Below are positions 1 to 11,050 of a stretch of 64,000 nt of DNA, piece after piece. Origin of the DNA: Desulfobulbaceae bacterium. GTDB taxonomy: Bacteria; Desulfobacterota; Desulfobulbia; Desulfobulbales; Desulfocapsaceae. The translations under genes and the position numbers were made by a program. The DNA lies in the NCBI GenBank assembly GCA_024640625.1, contig JAHEER010000015.1, forward strand, positions 1 through 64,000, written 5' to 3'. Numbering within the stretch: position 1 is the first letter of the stretch; each line of letters opens with the position of its first letter. Below the pieces are notes generated by a model. It was not told where the DNA came from and did not search any database. It saw only the letters and a list, made by a program, of their open reading frames with translations.

Positions 1-1
1 T

Positions 2-3000
2 TCCTGGGACATCGACAACGAACTCAAGGCCAGGCATCCTTATCGTCAGTGGCTGCAGCGCAACTGTCAGTGCCTGATCCCCACCGAACAGCTCGACGAG
101 GAGAAGACCGGCACGCGGGCCCTGTCCGACGACCAGCTGCTGACCTACCAAAAGCTGTTCGGCTACTCCATCGATGAAATCGACCAGGTGCTGCGGGTCT
201 TTGGGGAGACCGGCAGGGAGCCGGTTGCTTCGATGGGTGATGACACCCCGATAGCCGTGTTGTCCCACAAACCGCGGCTGTTGTTCGATTATTTCCGGCA
301 GAAATTTGCCCAGGTCACCAACCCGCCCATCGATCCGCTGCGCGAACAGCACGTGATGTCGCTGGCCACCTGCATCGGCAGGGAACAGAATGTTTTCGAC
401 GAAACCATGGGGCATGCCAACCGGGTCTTGTTTCAGTCTCCCGTGCTGGTCTACAGCGACCTGCAGCAGCTCAAGGAACTGGATGACGAGTATTACCGCC
501 ACTGCATCATCGACCTCAATTACGAGGTCTCAGAAGGGCTTGACAAGGCTCTCGAGCGGGTGGTTGCCAGGGCGGTGGAAGAGACCCGCAACGGGGCGGT
601 ACTGATCATTCTCTCCGATCGCAACATTGGGCCCGGTAAGCTTCCCATTCCCGCGGCCGCTGCCGTGGGCGGTGTACAGACCGCGCTGGCCGAAAATAAT
701 CTGCGCTGCGACGCCAATATCATTATCGAAACCGCTGAGGCACGAGATCCCCATCACTTTGCCGTCCTCATCGGCTTTGGCGCCACCGCGATTTATCCTT
801 ATCTGGTCTACGAGACTCTGGCTAAAATGGTCGACGACAAGGCCGTCAGGCTGCCGTTGCGCTCAGTCCTGATTAATTACCGGACGGGCATCAACAAAGG
901 GCTGCTGAAGATCATGTCGAAGATGGGTATTTCGACCATCGCCTCCTACCGCTGCGCCCAGCTCTTCGAGGCGGTCGGCCTCTCTTCTGCGCTGGTGGAA
1001 CTCTGCTTTCGGGGCGTCACCAGCAGAATCGAGGGCGCCGGTTTTCAAGACGTCCAGGCGGACAGCGCCACGCGCGCCCGTCTGGCCTGGAAGCGACATG
1101 TGGTGCTCAAGGGGGCCGGCCTGCTGAAGTACATGCATGGGGGAGAATACCATGCCTACAACCCCGATGTGGTCACCACCCTGCAGAAGGCGGTGAGAAG
1201 CGGGGACTATGGAGATTACCAGCGCTACGCCGACCTGGTCAACAAGCGGGAGGTCTCGAGTCTGCGGGACCTGCTGGCTCTGAAGCTTGCCGACAAACCC
1301 ATTGAACTCGATCAGGTCGAAGCCGAGGAGGAATTCTACCCGCGCTTCGATTCTGCCGCCATGTCCATCGGCGCCCTGAGCAGTGAGGCCCATGAGGCAC
1401 TGGCCATTGCCATGAACCGACTGGGCGGCTTTTCGAACAGCGGTGAAGGCGGAGAGGATAGCTCACGCTATCACACCGAACGCGTCTCCAGGATCAAGCA
1501 GGTCGCCTCGGGTCGCTTCGGGGTGACCCCGCAGTACTTGATGAACGCCGAGGTAATCCAAATAAAGATAGCCCAGGGGGCGAAACCGGGGGAGGGGGGA
1601 CAGCTTCCCGGCCACAAGGTCACGGCGATGATCGCCAAACTGCGCCACTCCATGCCGGGCGTCACCCTGATTTCGCCGCCTCCGCACCATGACATCTATT
1701 CGATCGAGGATCTGGCCCAGCTTATCTTCGACCTCAAGCAGGTCAATCCGGACGCCCAGATCTCCGTGAAGCTGGTATCGGAGCCCGGCGTCGGCACCAT
1801 CGCCACCGGGGTGGCCAAGGGCTACGCCGATATGATCACCATTTCCGGTTATGACGGCGGCACCGGGGCCAGCCCGCTGTCCTCGGTTAAATACGCGGGC
1901 AGCCCGTGGGAACTGGGACTGGTTGAAACCCACTTCGCCCTGGTGGAGAATGGGCTGCGCCACAAGGTGCGGCTGCAGGTGGACGGCGGAATGAAGACCG
2001 GCCTCGATATTGTCAAGGCGGCCATTCTCGGTGCCGAGAGCTTCGGTTTCGGGACCGCTCCGCTAATCTCGCTGGGCTGCAAGTATCTGCGCATCTGTCA
2101 CCTCAACAATTGCGCCACCGGGGTGGCGACCCAGGATGAGACCCTGCGCCGCGATCATTTCAAGGGACTGCCGCAGATGGCGATGAATTATTTTAAGTTC
2201 GTCGCCGCCGAGACCAGGCAGTGGCTGGCCCGGCTCGGGGTGGGCAGACTCACCGACCTGATCGGTCGGGTAGATCTGCTCGAGGTCCTCGAGGGGGAAA
2301 ACGCCAAGCAGCGCCAACTGGTGCTCGACGACCTGCTGGTGCAGCCGAAGGTACCGAAAGGCTCGGCCCTGTCCAACCAGCAGCGCAACCATCCCCACGA
2401 TGCCGGCACCCTCAACCTCGAACTGGTTGAACGTTTCGGCGCAGCAGTGGCCGACAAGAGCGGTGGTCGCGGCTACGTGGTGATCCGCAATACCGATCGC
2501 TCTGTGGGGGCCAGGCTGTCCGGGGTCATCGCCCGCAGCCACGGCGACCGCGGCATGGATGATGCGCCGCTGACCATCGAAATGCAGGGTACGGCCGGGC
2601 AGAGTTTCGGTGTGTTCAACGCCGGCGGTCTCAAGCTGGTACTCACCGGCGACGCCAATGACTACGTGGGCAAAGGCATGGCCGGCGGCATGCTGGTGAT
2701 ACGGCCGCCCCTCGGGGTGTCCTACAAGACCCATGAATCGGTGATCATCGGCAATACCTGCCTGTACGGCGCCACCGGCGGCAGGCTCTACGCCGCGGGC
2801 CGCGCCGGAGAACGGTTCGCGGTGCGCAACTCCGGCGCCAGAGCGGTGGTGGAGGGTATCGGCGACAACGGCTGCGAATATATGACCGGCGGCGTGGTCA
2901 CCATTTTAGGTGAGACGGGGATCAATTTCGGGGCCGGTATGACCGGCGGATTCGCCTACGTGTTTGACGAGTTCAGCCGCTTTGAAGAGCGGGTCAACAC

Positions 3001-3235
3001 CGACCTGGTCGACGTGCTGCCGATGAAGGATCTCAATCTGCTCAGGGAGCACCTGCGCGGCATCGTCGATGCCCATCTCAACGAGACCGGAAGTGAACGG
3101 GCGGAAATGATTATGGATGATTTCCCGAGCTACTGTGAACGTTTCAAACTGGTCAAGCCGAAGGGGCTCAAGGTCGAGGATCTGCTCGGCAAGCGGGGTC
3201 GGTCGGCCAACGAACTTCTGCTGACCACCCAATAG
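2..3235 (+). CDS. gltB: Glutamate synthase large subunit, 5'-truncated by the window edge
   Basis: This encodes the C-terminal 1,077 residues of the glutamate synthase alpha subunit, which makes two glutamates from 2-oxoglutarate and glutamine-derived ammonia. The frame is open from base 2, so the true start and the N-terminal glutaminase domain (roughly 430 residues) lie outside the window. Visible are the central domain, the FMN-binding synthase barrel with a 3Fe-4S cysteine pattern C-x5-C-x4-C (CKYLRICHLNNC), and the C-terminal glycine-rich beta-helix (GXGXG). gltD follows after 42 bases, so the pair is almost certainly an operon. A GTG at 188 could be mistaken for a start, but the upstream codons continue the same conserved protein. 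Confidence 0.96.
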   Translation, partial: SWDIDNELKARHPYRQWLQRNCQCLIPTEQLDEEKTGTRALSDDQLLTYQKLFGYSIDEIDQVLRVFGETGREPVASMGDDTPIAVLSHKPRLLFDYFRQKFAQVTNPPIDPLREQHVMSLATCIGREQNVFDETMGHANRVLFQSPVLVYSDLQQLKELDDEYYRHCIIDLNYEVSEGLDKALERVVARAVEETRNGAVLIILSDRNIGPGKLPIPAAAAVGGVQTALAENNLRCDANIIIETAEARDPHHFAVLIGFGATAIYPYLVYETLAKMVDDKAVRLPLRSVLINYRTGINKGLLKIMSKMGISTIASYRCAQLFEAVGLSSALVELCFRGVTSRIEGAGFQDVQADSATRARLAWKRHVVLKGAGLLKYMHGGEYHAYNPDVVTTLQKAVRSGDYGDYQRYADLVNKREVSSLRDLLALKLADKPIELDQVEAEEEFYPRFDSAAMSIGALSSEAHEALAIAMNRLGGFSNSGEGGEDSSRYHTERVSRIKQVASGRFGVTPQYLMNAEVIQIKIAQGAKPGEGGQLPGHKVTAMIAKLRHSMPGVTLISPPPHHDIYSIEDLAQLIFDLKQVNPDAQISVKLVSEPGVGTIATGVAKGYADMITISGYDGGTGASPLSSVKYAGSPWELGLVETHFALVENGLRHKVRLQVDGGMKTGLDIVKAAILGAESFGFGTAPLISLGCKYLRICHLNNCATGVATQDETLRRDHFKGLPQMAMNYFKFVAAETRQWLARLGVGRLTDLIGRVDLLEVLEGENAKQRQLVLDDLLVQPKVPKGSALSNQQRNHPHDAGTLNLELVERFGAAVADKSGGRGYVVIRNTDRSVGARLSGVIARSHGDRGMDDAPLTIEMQGTAGQSFGVFNAGGLKLVLTGDANDYVGKGMAGGMLVIRPPLGVSYKTHESVIIGNTCLYGATGGRLYAAGRAGERFAVRNSGARAVVEGIGDNGCEYMTGGVVTILGETGINFGAGMTGGFAYVFDEFSRFEERVNTDLVDVLPMKDLNLLREHLRGIVDAHLNETGSERAEMIMDDFPSYCERFKLVKPKGLKVEDLLGKRGRSANELLLTTQ

Positions 3236-4693
<1,458 letters not shown>

Positions 4694-4717
4694 GAAAAGA
4701 GGCACTGAGACGCACCG

Positions 4718-6745
4718 CTACTGGCACGAGTCCTTGAGTTGATCCATCTCATCCAGCTGGCCGAACAGGGTGAGTATATCCCCGGCTTCTATGTAGTGGC
4801 GTCCCCGCGGAATAATCATTTTCGTTCCCCGTTTGATGGACACCAGGGTGATGTGTTCCGGCAGCGGCAGGTCTTTGACCTGGTCGCCGCAGCAGGCATT
4901 GTCCTCGGTTACGGCAATTTCGATAAACCCGGTTTCGGTTGAGGAGCGCAGGGTGATCTCCTGCTCTTCCAACTGGCCCCGCTGCTTGCGGACGATACCG
5001 ACATCATAGGCCCGTAAGATATCGCTGCGGCTGATCGAACCGATCAAGCGCATGGAGCCGTCCCGCGAGACCACCGGCAGGCGGGCCAGATCGCGGGGCG
5101 ACATCTTCTGGATGGCGACGAAAATTGGTTCATCGGGAAAGACCGAGATCGGCCCCTCAATAGCCAGATCTGCGACCTTCATCTCCCGCGGGTTAAAGCC
5201 TTCCAGGGACTGTGCCCGGTGCACGTCCTGCAGGGTGATGATTCCCCATAGCCGGTTGCCCTCGGCAACCACCGGAAAGCCGAGTAAATTGGTTTCCTGA
5301 AACAGCGCCATGAGCTCGGACACCGACTTGTCCTTGTGAATGGTGGTCAGCCGGGTACGCATCACTTCCTCGACTTTGACCCCCTGCATGATATCCATAT
5401 CACGGCCTTCGAAGAAGCGAATGCCGCGCTTGGCCAGTTTGAGGGTGTAGATCGATTCGGGATGGAGCCACTGGGCGAAATAGGTGGCGGTGATGCCGGC
5501 GACCATGAGCGGCAGGATCATCAGATAGTCGTTGCTCATTTCAAAGACAATCAGCATGGCGGTCAGCGGGGCCCGCGCGGTGGCGCCGAAAAGAGCCGCC
5601 ATACCGACCAGAGCATAGGCTCCTGCTCCGCCTGAAATTTCCGGAAAGAAGCGTTCCAGGATGATGCCGAAGCAGCCGCCGAGCATGGCGCCAATGAACA
5701 AAGAGGGGGCGAAGACGCCGCCCGAGTTTCCGGAACCGAGAGTAAAAGAGGTGGCCAGCGGTTTCAAGAAAATGAGCAGGAAGAGAATCCAGAAGGGCAC
5801 GTTCTCGAGCAGTACCTGCTCGATGAAGTGAAATCCAGAACCGTACATATAGGGCATGAAGATCCCCGACGATCCGGGCAGGTACATGAATATCATGCCG
5901 GTGATGCCGAGCAGCGCCGCGCCGACCGCCGGCTTGTAGAGCTGGGGGAAATCCCAGTTGTCGAAGATCAACTCGGCCCGGTTGAGCATGCGGATGAACA
6001 TGATGCCGACAAGGGCGGAAAGCAGGCCCAGGATCAGGTAGAAGATCAGTGAGACCGGGGAAACGAGCGAATGGACAGGGATGGAAAAGGCCGGGCGGGC
6101 ACCCAGAAAAAAACGGCTGACGATCGACGAGGAGACCGCGGCAATGACCACGTTGCCAAAGGAGCGGACCTGCAGGTTGCCCATCAGCACTTCGATGGCA
6201 AACACCACCCCGGCGATAGGGGCGTTGAAAGTTGCGGCGATGCCGGCCGCGGCGCCGCAGCCCACCAGGTTCCTGATCCTGTCGTCGGAGAGGCGCAGTA
6301 CCTGACCGATACTTGAACCAAGGGCCGAACCGACCTGGACGATTGGCCCCTCGCGTCCGGCCGAGCCGCCAGTGCCAATACAGAGGGCCGAGGCGACAAT
6401 CTTGGCCGCTGCCACCCGCGCCCTGATTCTACCGCCCCTGATGATCAGGGCCTGCATTACTTCGGGAACGCCGTGCCCTTTGGCCTCCTGGGCGAAAAGA
6501 ATGAGCGGCCCAACCAGCAGCCCGCCGATGACCGGAACGATCAGATAGACGAAATTGCCGAGCCAGGGCAGAAGGTTGGGCAGCGCTTCATAACCGAGAT
6601 GCTGGATGGCATAGATCAGTTTTATGAACAGCACCGCGGCGAGGCCGGTCCCCGCCCCGATGGCGATGGAGAGAATCAGCAGCAGCAGACCGACCGGCGG
6701 TGCCAGGCGGTCCAGATATGTGCTCAGTGCTGTCTGTTTTGATGC
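4718..6745 (-). CDS. CLC-type chloride channel/antiporter with CBS pair and TrkA-C domain
   Basis: This is an integral-membrane CLC protein of about 675 aa. The selectivity-filter motifs are visible: GGSAGREGPIVQ, whose glutamate is the gating residue of Cl-/H+ exchangers, and GSGNSGGVFAPSL. Two CBS domains follow the membrane region (about residues 430-570) and a TrkA-C/RCK-C-like segment ends the protein, suggesting nucleotide or ion control. I chose the ATG at 6745 (MASKQTALS). The frame continues upstream to a TTG at 6808 through a stretch unlike the family, and neither start has a clear ribosome site. It lies just downstream of aroC on the same strand. Exchanger rather than channel is inferred from the GREGP glutamate. 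Confidence 0.9.
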   Translation of the reverse strand, partial: ASKQTALSTYLDRLAPPVGLLLLILSIAIGAGTGLAAVLFIKLIYAIQHLGYEALPNLLPWLGNFVYLIVPVIGGLLVGPLILFAQEAKGHGVPEVMQALIIRGGRIRARVAAAKIVASALCIGTGGSAGREGPIVQVGSALGSSIGQVLRLSDDRIRNLVGCGAAAGIAATFNAPIAGVVFAIEVLMGNLQVRSFGNVVIAAVSSSIVSRFFLGARPAFSIPVHSLVSPVSLIFYLILGLLSALVGIMFIRMLNRAELIFDNWDFPQLYKPAVGAALLGITGMIFMYLPGSSGIFMPYMYGSGFHFIEQVLLENVPFWILFLLIFLKPLATSFTLGSGNSGGVFAPSLFIGAMLGGCFGIILERFFPEISGGAGAYALVGMAALFGATARAPLTAMLIVFEMSNDYLMILPLMVAGITATYFAQWLHPESIYTLKLAKRGIRFFEGRDMDIMQGVKVEEVMRTRLTTIHKDKSVSELMALFQETNLLGFPVVAEGNRLWGIITLQDVHRAQSLEGFNPREMKVADLAIEGPISVFPDEPIFVAIQKMSPRDLARLPVVSRDGSMRLIGSISRSDILRAYDVGIVRKQRGQLEEQEITLRSSTETGFIEIAVTEDNACCGDQVKDLPLPEHITLVSIKRGTKMIIPRGRHYIEAGDILTLFGQLDEMDQLKDSCQ

Positions 6746-6832
6746 CATAGAGGTGGAACCATGTGCACCAGGACCCATCAAGCGACGGGAGCGGCGGAAA
6801 AATTTCAAAAAGGCCGTACTTTAGCAGACAAG

Positions 6833-6845
6833 GGTATAATATACC
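6833..6845. promoter_or_regulatory. 13-bp palindrome GGTATAATATACC between aroC and the CLC gene
   Basis: The sequence reads as its own reverse complement except for the central base. It lies between the aroC stop and the CLC gene start. It could be an operator for the CLC gene, or it may only be an AT-rich promoter core (it contains TATAAT on the plus strand). No function is shown. Confidence 0.25.
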
Positions 6846-6854
6846 ATCATTATC

Positions 6855-7970
6855 TCAGGAACGCTCCCGCCCCGGCGGGGTCGGCCGCAAAGCCAGTCGA
6901 GCCTCCTGCCGCATGGCCATGTCGACCATGACCAGGGCTGCCATTGCTTCGACGATGGGGACGGCCCGGGGCACCACGCAGGGATCATGCCTGCCCTTGG
7001 CTTCCAGAGTCACGGTGCTGCCCTGGTAATCGGCTGTCTGCTGGGGCTGCGAGATCGTGGCCGGGGGCTTGAAGGCGACCCGGAAATAGATCGATTCGCC
7101 GTTCGATATACCGCCCTGGATGCCACCGGAGTTATTGGAAACCGTGCCGAGCCCCGAGTCTTTCATGATGAAGGGATCGTTATGTTCGGATCCCCTGAGC
7201 CGGGTCCCGCCAAATCCGGAGCCGATTTCGAACCCCTTGGTGGCCGGAATGGCGAGCATGGCCTGGGCCAGCTTAGCCTCCAGTTTGTCATAGACCGGCT
7301 CTCCCAGACCGGCCGGCACCTTGCGGATAACACAGGAGACAGTGCCGCCGGTGGAATCGCCGCCGTCTTTGAGTTGCACAATAAGCGCGCGCATCTGCTC
7401 GACGATCTCGGGGTCTGGGCAGCGCAGATCGGTCTGGTCAACTATTTCCTTGGTGATCGTCTGGTGGTCTGGGGGGGCTGCCTCGAAGGGGCCGACCGAA
7501 CTCACCCAGGCAACTATTTCCATCCCGTAGGCGATTTTCAGGATCTTTTCGGCCACTGCGCCAGAAGAGACGGTTCCGATGGTTTCCCTCGCACTGGAGC
7601 GGCCGCCGCCGGAGGAGGCCTTGATCCCATACTTGGCCACGTAGGTGTAGTCGGCATGCGAGGGTCTGGGGATGGTTTCCATATCGCCGTAATCGCCAGG
7701 GCGCTGATCGAGGTTGTCGACCTTCAGGGCGATGGGACTTCCAAGGGTGACGCCATGCTCGGTGCCCGCTAGAATCTGGACCTGATCCTTTTCTTTCCTG
7801 TCCGTGGTTATCTTTGACTGACCGGGACGCCTGCGGTCAAGCTGGTGCTGGATATCCGCTTCCACCAGGCTGAGTCCCGGAGGACAGCCGTCGATGACCA
7901 CGCCGACGCTTTTGCAATGGGACTCTCCGAACGTGGAAACCCTGAATAAAGTTCCGAAATTACTTGACAT
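6855..7970 (-). CDS. aroC: Chorismate synthase
   Basis: This 371-aa enzyme converts 5-enolpyruvylshikimate 3-phosphate to chorismate using reduced FMN, the last common step of aromatic amino acid synthesis. Family signatures are present: [15 protein letters not shown] at the N-terminus, [14 protein letters not shown] and [12 protein letters not shown] in the middle, and [20 protein letters not shown] toward the end. A TGGAG ribosome site lies five bases before the ATG. The length is normal. The CLC gene lies downstream on the same strand, with no evident functional link. Confidence 0.96.
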   Translation of the reverse strand: MSSNFGTLFRVSTFGESHCKSVGVVIDGCPPGLSLVEADIQHQLDRRRPGQSKITTDRKEKDQVQILAGTEHGVTLGSPIALKVDNLDQRPGDYGDMETIPRPSHADYTYVAKYGIKASSGGGRSSARETIGTVSSGAVAEKILKIAYGMEIVAWVSSVGPFEAAPPDHQTITKEIVDQTDLRCPDPEIVEQMRALIVQLKDGGDSTGGTVSCVIRKVPAGLGEPVYDKLEAKLAQAMLAIPATKGFEIGSGFGGTRLRGSEHNDPFIMKDSGLGTVSNNSGGIQGGISNGESIYFRVAFKPPATISQPQQTADYQGSTVTLEAKGRHDPCVVPRAVPIVEAMAALVMVDMAMRQEARLALRPTPPGRERS

Positions 7971-8032
7971 AAATACTCCAGTTGAGGGTGGCGAAGGTTT
8001 GCTATAAGACGATAATGATCAATGCATCTATT

Positions 8033-8473
8033 TCAATTGGCTGAAAGAATATGTTCGGCAGCGGCGATTGCCTCATTGGTCAGCGTGCTGACCGCTTCGA
8101 TTTTCTCCAGCTGTTGCCGCCGGTACCTGGTATCCTGGGTGATGTCCCCGGTCACGTACAGTGTCTGGTACTGGTTCATCCAGCCGAACATTTCCCTGTT
8201 GGCCTGCTGCAGTGCAGCAATGCTGTCTGCTAAAGTGTCTGCGGGTAAATCCGGGCTCGGCTGCAGCTTCTTCAGTCTGGTTTCGAGCACGAACATGTAG
8301 CCGATCTTGTCCATGGCCTCGTCGTGCACCTCGATTATTGTTTCTCGCAAGGCCTCGTTCTCCTCGGCCGCCGGGTCAGAGCAGCCCCAGACCGACAGCA
8401 GCACGCTCACCGCAGTCAGCCAGCGGCGCCAACCAATGGTGCGGATCGCTGTCAGGGGCAGGAACGCAGCCAT
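8033..8473 (-). CDS. Small predicted lipoprotein
   Basis: This is a 146-aa protein with an N-terminal hydrophobic signal ending in a lipobox-like LLSVWGC at about residue 31, so it is probably a membrane-anchored lipoprotein. The Trp in the lipobox is unusual. The remainder is helical, charged and rich in Gln, Glu and Leu, and I do not recognise the family. It is the last gene of a three-gene minus-strand operon, and its start overlaps the cytochrome c gene by 22 bases. The context suggests a periplasmic role linked to copper or cytochrome chemistry, but this is inference. Confidence 0.7.
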   Translation of the reverse strand: MAAFLPLTAIRTIGWRRWLTAVSVLLSVWGCSDPAAEENEALRETIIEVHDEAMDKIGYMFVLETRLKKLQPSPDLPADTLADSIAALQQANREMFGWMNQYQTLYVTGDITQDTRYRRQQLEKIEAVSTLTNEAIAAAEHILSAN

Positions 8474-8862
8474 TGCGCCACCGTCCGTTCGGCTACCGTC
8501 TCACCGCCTGTTCCCCAGTTGAGCTGTAAATAGTTGACCAGGGAACTCATCTCCTCGAGGGAAAGCTGAGAAAAGGCGGGCATGCGAATATTTTTCGTTT
8601 TCTTACCCGTGACAATGGTTCCCCGGACACCAGTTGAGACGAGACAGGGCAGCTCCGCCAGCCGCTCGCCAAGATAGGCCGAGCCCTGCAGCGGCGGATA
8701 AAGGGCACGCAGCCCCTGCCCTTGGCTGCCGTGGCAGGAAGTGCAGTGTTTTCTGTAGACGGTGGGATCCCCTCGACTGTCACTGCAGCCTGACGGCAGT
8801 AGTGCCGCTGCGGCCAGGAGGAGCAGCATTCTCCACCAGCTCAGAAGGTGTTCAGCGCTCAT
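8452..8862 (-). CDS. Mono-haem class I cytochrome c lipoprotein
   Basis: This is a 136-aa protein with an N-terminal signal and lipobox-like LLPSGC, then one haem-binding motif CTSCH (about residue 39). A distal methionine in NIRMPAF is the probable sixth haem ligand. The fold pattern is that of small class I cytochromes c, which carry single electrons in the periplasm. It overlaps the SCO1-like gene upstream by 11 bases and the small lipoprotein gene downstream, so the three are probably translationally coupled. No terminal oxidase genes are nearby, so its partner is unknown. Confidence 0.85.
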   Translation of the reverse strand: MSAEHLLSWWRMLLLLAAAALLPSGCSDSRGDPTVYRKHCTSCHGSQGQGLRALYPPLQGSAYLGERLAELPCLVSTGVRGTIVTGKKTKNIRMPAFSQLSLEEMSSLVNYLQLNWGTGGETVAERTVAQWLRSCP

Positions 8863-9466
8863 CCAAGAGCCGTCCTATATCGTCCATCAGCCGATCCACC
8901 GCCTCTTCCTCGGTACCCTTGTAGTAGCCGCGGATTCTGCCCTGGCGGTCGACCAGGGTAAAGGAGCCGGAGTGGATAAAGCCGCCCGGCGCGTTTTTGT
9001 CCTCCATGGCCGCCAGGCCGTAACGATAGGCAGTGTCGTAGATCTCTTCCTTGTCGCCGGTGACCAGATGCCAGCGCTCTGCTTTTATGCCAAGCCTGGC
9101 GCCGAAATCCTTGAGGACTTCGACCGTGTCATGTTCCGGGTCAATCGAATGGGAGAGCAGCAGGATTCTCTCGTCGTCCCTGAATTTCTCATACACCCTC
9201 AGCATCTGCGATTTCATGATCGGGCAAATGGTCGGGCAGCTGGTAAAGAAAAAATCGGCCACGTATATTTTTCCATCGAACATCCTTTGCGTAACAGGCA
9301 TATTCTGCTGATCAGTAAAGGTGTAGGGGATTTCCAGGCTGGCAATAATCGGCAGCGGTTCTCTGGTCGACTGGTTGCACCCTTGCAGCACGACGAGTAG
9401 AATTAAAATAAAAAGGTACCAGCCCTGAGTGGCGCAAGAAAATGTTGTCTGGCGAAAATTTATCAT
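8852..9466 (-). CDS. SCO1/SenC family copper-binding thioredoxin-fold protein
   Basis: This is a membrane-anchored thioredoxin-fold protein of the SCO1/SenC family, which delivers copper or reduces thiols during cytochrome oxidase assembly and also acts in stress sensing. The copper-binding CxxxC is present in FFFTSCPTICP and the distal histidine is likely the one in GGFIHSGSF. The N-terminus is a lipoprotein signal ending in VLQGC. I chose the ATG at 9466 because it gives a signal peptide of normal length; a GTG at 9526 would add 20 poorly fitting residues. It heads the operon with the cytochrome c gene. Confidence 0.88.
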   Translation of the reverse strand: MINFRQTTFSCATQGWYLFILILLVVLQGCNQSTREPLPIIASLEIPYTFTDQQNMPVTQRMFDGKIYVADFFFTSCPTICPIMKSQMLRVYEKFRDDERILLLSHSIDPEHDTVEVLKDFGARLGIKAERWHLVTGDKEEIYDTAYRYGLAAMEDKNAPGGFIHSGSFTLVDRQGRIRGYYKGTEEEAVDRLMDDIGRLLDER

Positions 9467-9541
9467 GACTATGTATAGCAGGTGGCGGCTAAAAATTGTA
9501 GAGTTCTGTAACAATAAAACCTTCACTCATAAGGGGGAAAA

Positions 9542-9832
9542 ATGTCAGTTAAAATATTGATTAAAAGAAAATTCAAGCAGGACGCGGTTAAAGACGCTGC
9601 CGACATGTTGATAAAAGCCCGCACCAACGCAATGGGCAATAAGGGGTACATCTCCACCGAAACGCTGGTTGGTTACGATGACCCCCAGTCCATTCTTATC
9701 ATCTCGATGTGGCAGAGCAAAGAAGACTGGGATACCTATAGGGACAGCGACACCCGTAAAACACATGAAGACAAGTACGCCAAGATGTTCGAGGGACCGA
9801 CGGAATACGAAATCTTCAGGATGGGGATGTGA
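9542..9832 (+). CDS. Antibiotic biosynthesis monooxygenase (ABM) domain protein
   Basis: This is a 96-aa single-domain protein of the dimeric ferredoxin-like ABM fold. The typical pattern is visible: an N-terminal strand VKILIKRKF, a helix containing LIKARTNAMGNKGYISTETL, a strand SILIISMWQSKEDWDTY, and the C-terminal strand YEIFRMGM. Such proteins often act as small quinol or flavin-independent oxygenases or as stress proteins, but the substrate cannot be read from sequence. The start follows a strong AAGGGGG ribosome site. It is divergent from the SCO1 operon, with only about 75 bases between starts. Confidence 0.85.
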   Translation: MSVKILIKRKFKQDAVKDAADMLIKARTNAMGNKGYISTETLVGYDDPQSILIISMWQSKEDWDTYRDSDTRKTHEDKYAKMFEGPTEYEIFRMGM

Positions 9833-9989
9833 CCTGTTGCCGTTATTGTACAGTCTGATTCAATTTGATTGTACATCTGTCATTAAGTAGAGCAGACCTG
9901 CTGGCAGTGACCGCAGGAATTGGTGTAAACTGGGTAAGAGGACGAGTGAAATTTAACCACCTAACGCATCCCCCCAAAGGAGCCTGCCT

Positions 9990-10430
9990 ATGAAGACCAA
10001 AGATATACTCGCAGAGAAAGGGACTCGGGTAGTAACCGTCGAGGAGACCATCCTGCTTGTCGACGTGGTATCGATGTTCATCATTAACAAAATCGGCTGT
10101 GTGATCGTGGTCAACAAATATAATGAAATAATCGGCCTGGTGGCTCCGATGGACGTTCTCAAAGCCATCCATCACCACCCGGAATATCTGACCACGATTA
10201 CCGTCAGCGAAATCATGACCAGAGATATCATCGTCGTCACTCCCGAGGAGGATATCGATAAGCTGATGACCATCATGACGGAAGGCAGGATTCGCCATCT
10301 GCCGGTGATCGACAAGGGTGATCTGGTAGGTCTGGTGTCGATTGGGGATGTGGTCAAAGCCAAGACCACGGTATGGGACGTCGAGATCCGTCACCTCACC
10401 GATTATATAGAGGGGAAATATCCCGGCTAA
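9990..10430 (+). CDS. Stand-alone CBS-pair protein
   Basis: This 146-aa protein consists of two CBS motifs (about residues 10-65 and 75-135), with the second opening at VSEIMTRDIIVV and ending RHLPVIDKGDLVGLVSIGDVV. CBS pairs bind adenosyl ligands such as AMP, ATP or SAM and regulate partner proteins. No catalytic domain is attached. An AAAGGAG ribosome site precedes the ATG. Its stop overlaps that of the convergent cytidylate-kinase-like gene by four bases. Confidence 0.92.
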   Translation: MKTKDILAEKGTRVVTVEETILLVDVVSMFIINKIGCVIVVNKYNEIIGLVAPMDVLKAIHHHPEYLTTITVSEIMTRDIIVVTPEEDIDKLMTIMTEGRIRHLPVIDKGDLVGLVSIGDVVKAKTTVWDVEIRHLTDYIEGKYPG

Positions 10431-11050
10431 CCGGCCACTAACCGACAGACCGCCTGGACGGCATCGTCCAGGCGCAAACGATTCATGTTCAGTACCAGGT
10501 GATAGAGGTCGGGCTGATCATAGTCGGTGCGGCCGAAATAGCGGTACAGGTTGATCCTTCGTTTGTTCTGTTTATCAATAACGGCCTGTGCCTTCTTGCG
10601 GTCGATCTGATAGTGCTCCATCATGAATTTGATGCGGTTCTCTATATTGGCGATCATCAGGAAATGGAAGGTGTCCGGCCGCTCGGCTAAAATGTATTGC
10701 CCGCCTCGACCAATGATTACCACGTTTCCCTGCTCGGCAAAAATGGGAATGACTTTGTGCAGCAGGGAAATATAGAGATCGCCGTTTACATAGCCGGGCC
10801 TTTCTTCCATGGCGGTTTCCACATAGCCCTTGCTGAACGGCCCGAACCTTCGCAGTAATCGTTGCACAATTCCTTCATGACCCGTTTCCTGAGCGATGGC
10901 ATCGACCAGCTCGGGAGCAACATCGGCCTCCAGGGCAACCATCTCGACGATCTGTTCATCGATCAGGTTGTAGCCTAAGTTTTCCGCAACCCTGGTGCCC
11001 AGGGTCTTGCCGCCGGCACCGAATTGTCTGGCTATGGTGATGACAGGCAT
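10427..11050 (-). CDS. Cytidylate kinase-like family protein
   Basis: This 207-aa protein of the cytidylate-kinase-like family opens with ITIARQFGAGGKTLG, a P-loop-like glycine-rich nucleotide-binding sequence. It continues with the family pattern GNVVIIGRGGQYILAERPDTFHFLMIA and a basic lid-like region with KRRINLYRYFG. It is distinct from the housekeeping Cmk, and its true substrate is unknown. A perfect GGAGGTGA ribosome site precedes the ATG. In other bacteria similar proteins sit beside CBS proteins, as here, which hints at nucleotide sensing (inference). Confidence 0.85.
   Translation of the reverse strand: MPVITIARQFGAGGKTLGTRVAENLGYNLIDEQIVEMVALEADVAPELVDAIAQETGHEGIVQRLLRRFGPFSKGYVETAMEERPGYVNGDLYISLLHKVIPIFAEQGNVVIIGRGGQYILAERPDTFHFLMIANIENRIKFMMEHYQIDRKKAQAVIDKQNKRRINLYRYFGRTDYDQPDLYHLVLNMNRLRLDDAVQAVCRLVAG

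Noticed and set aside
863-1393. Minus-strand 176-codon open frame within gltB
   Set aside because: It is a shadow of the glutamate synthase gene at high GC. No homology or ribosome site is seen.
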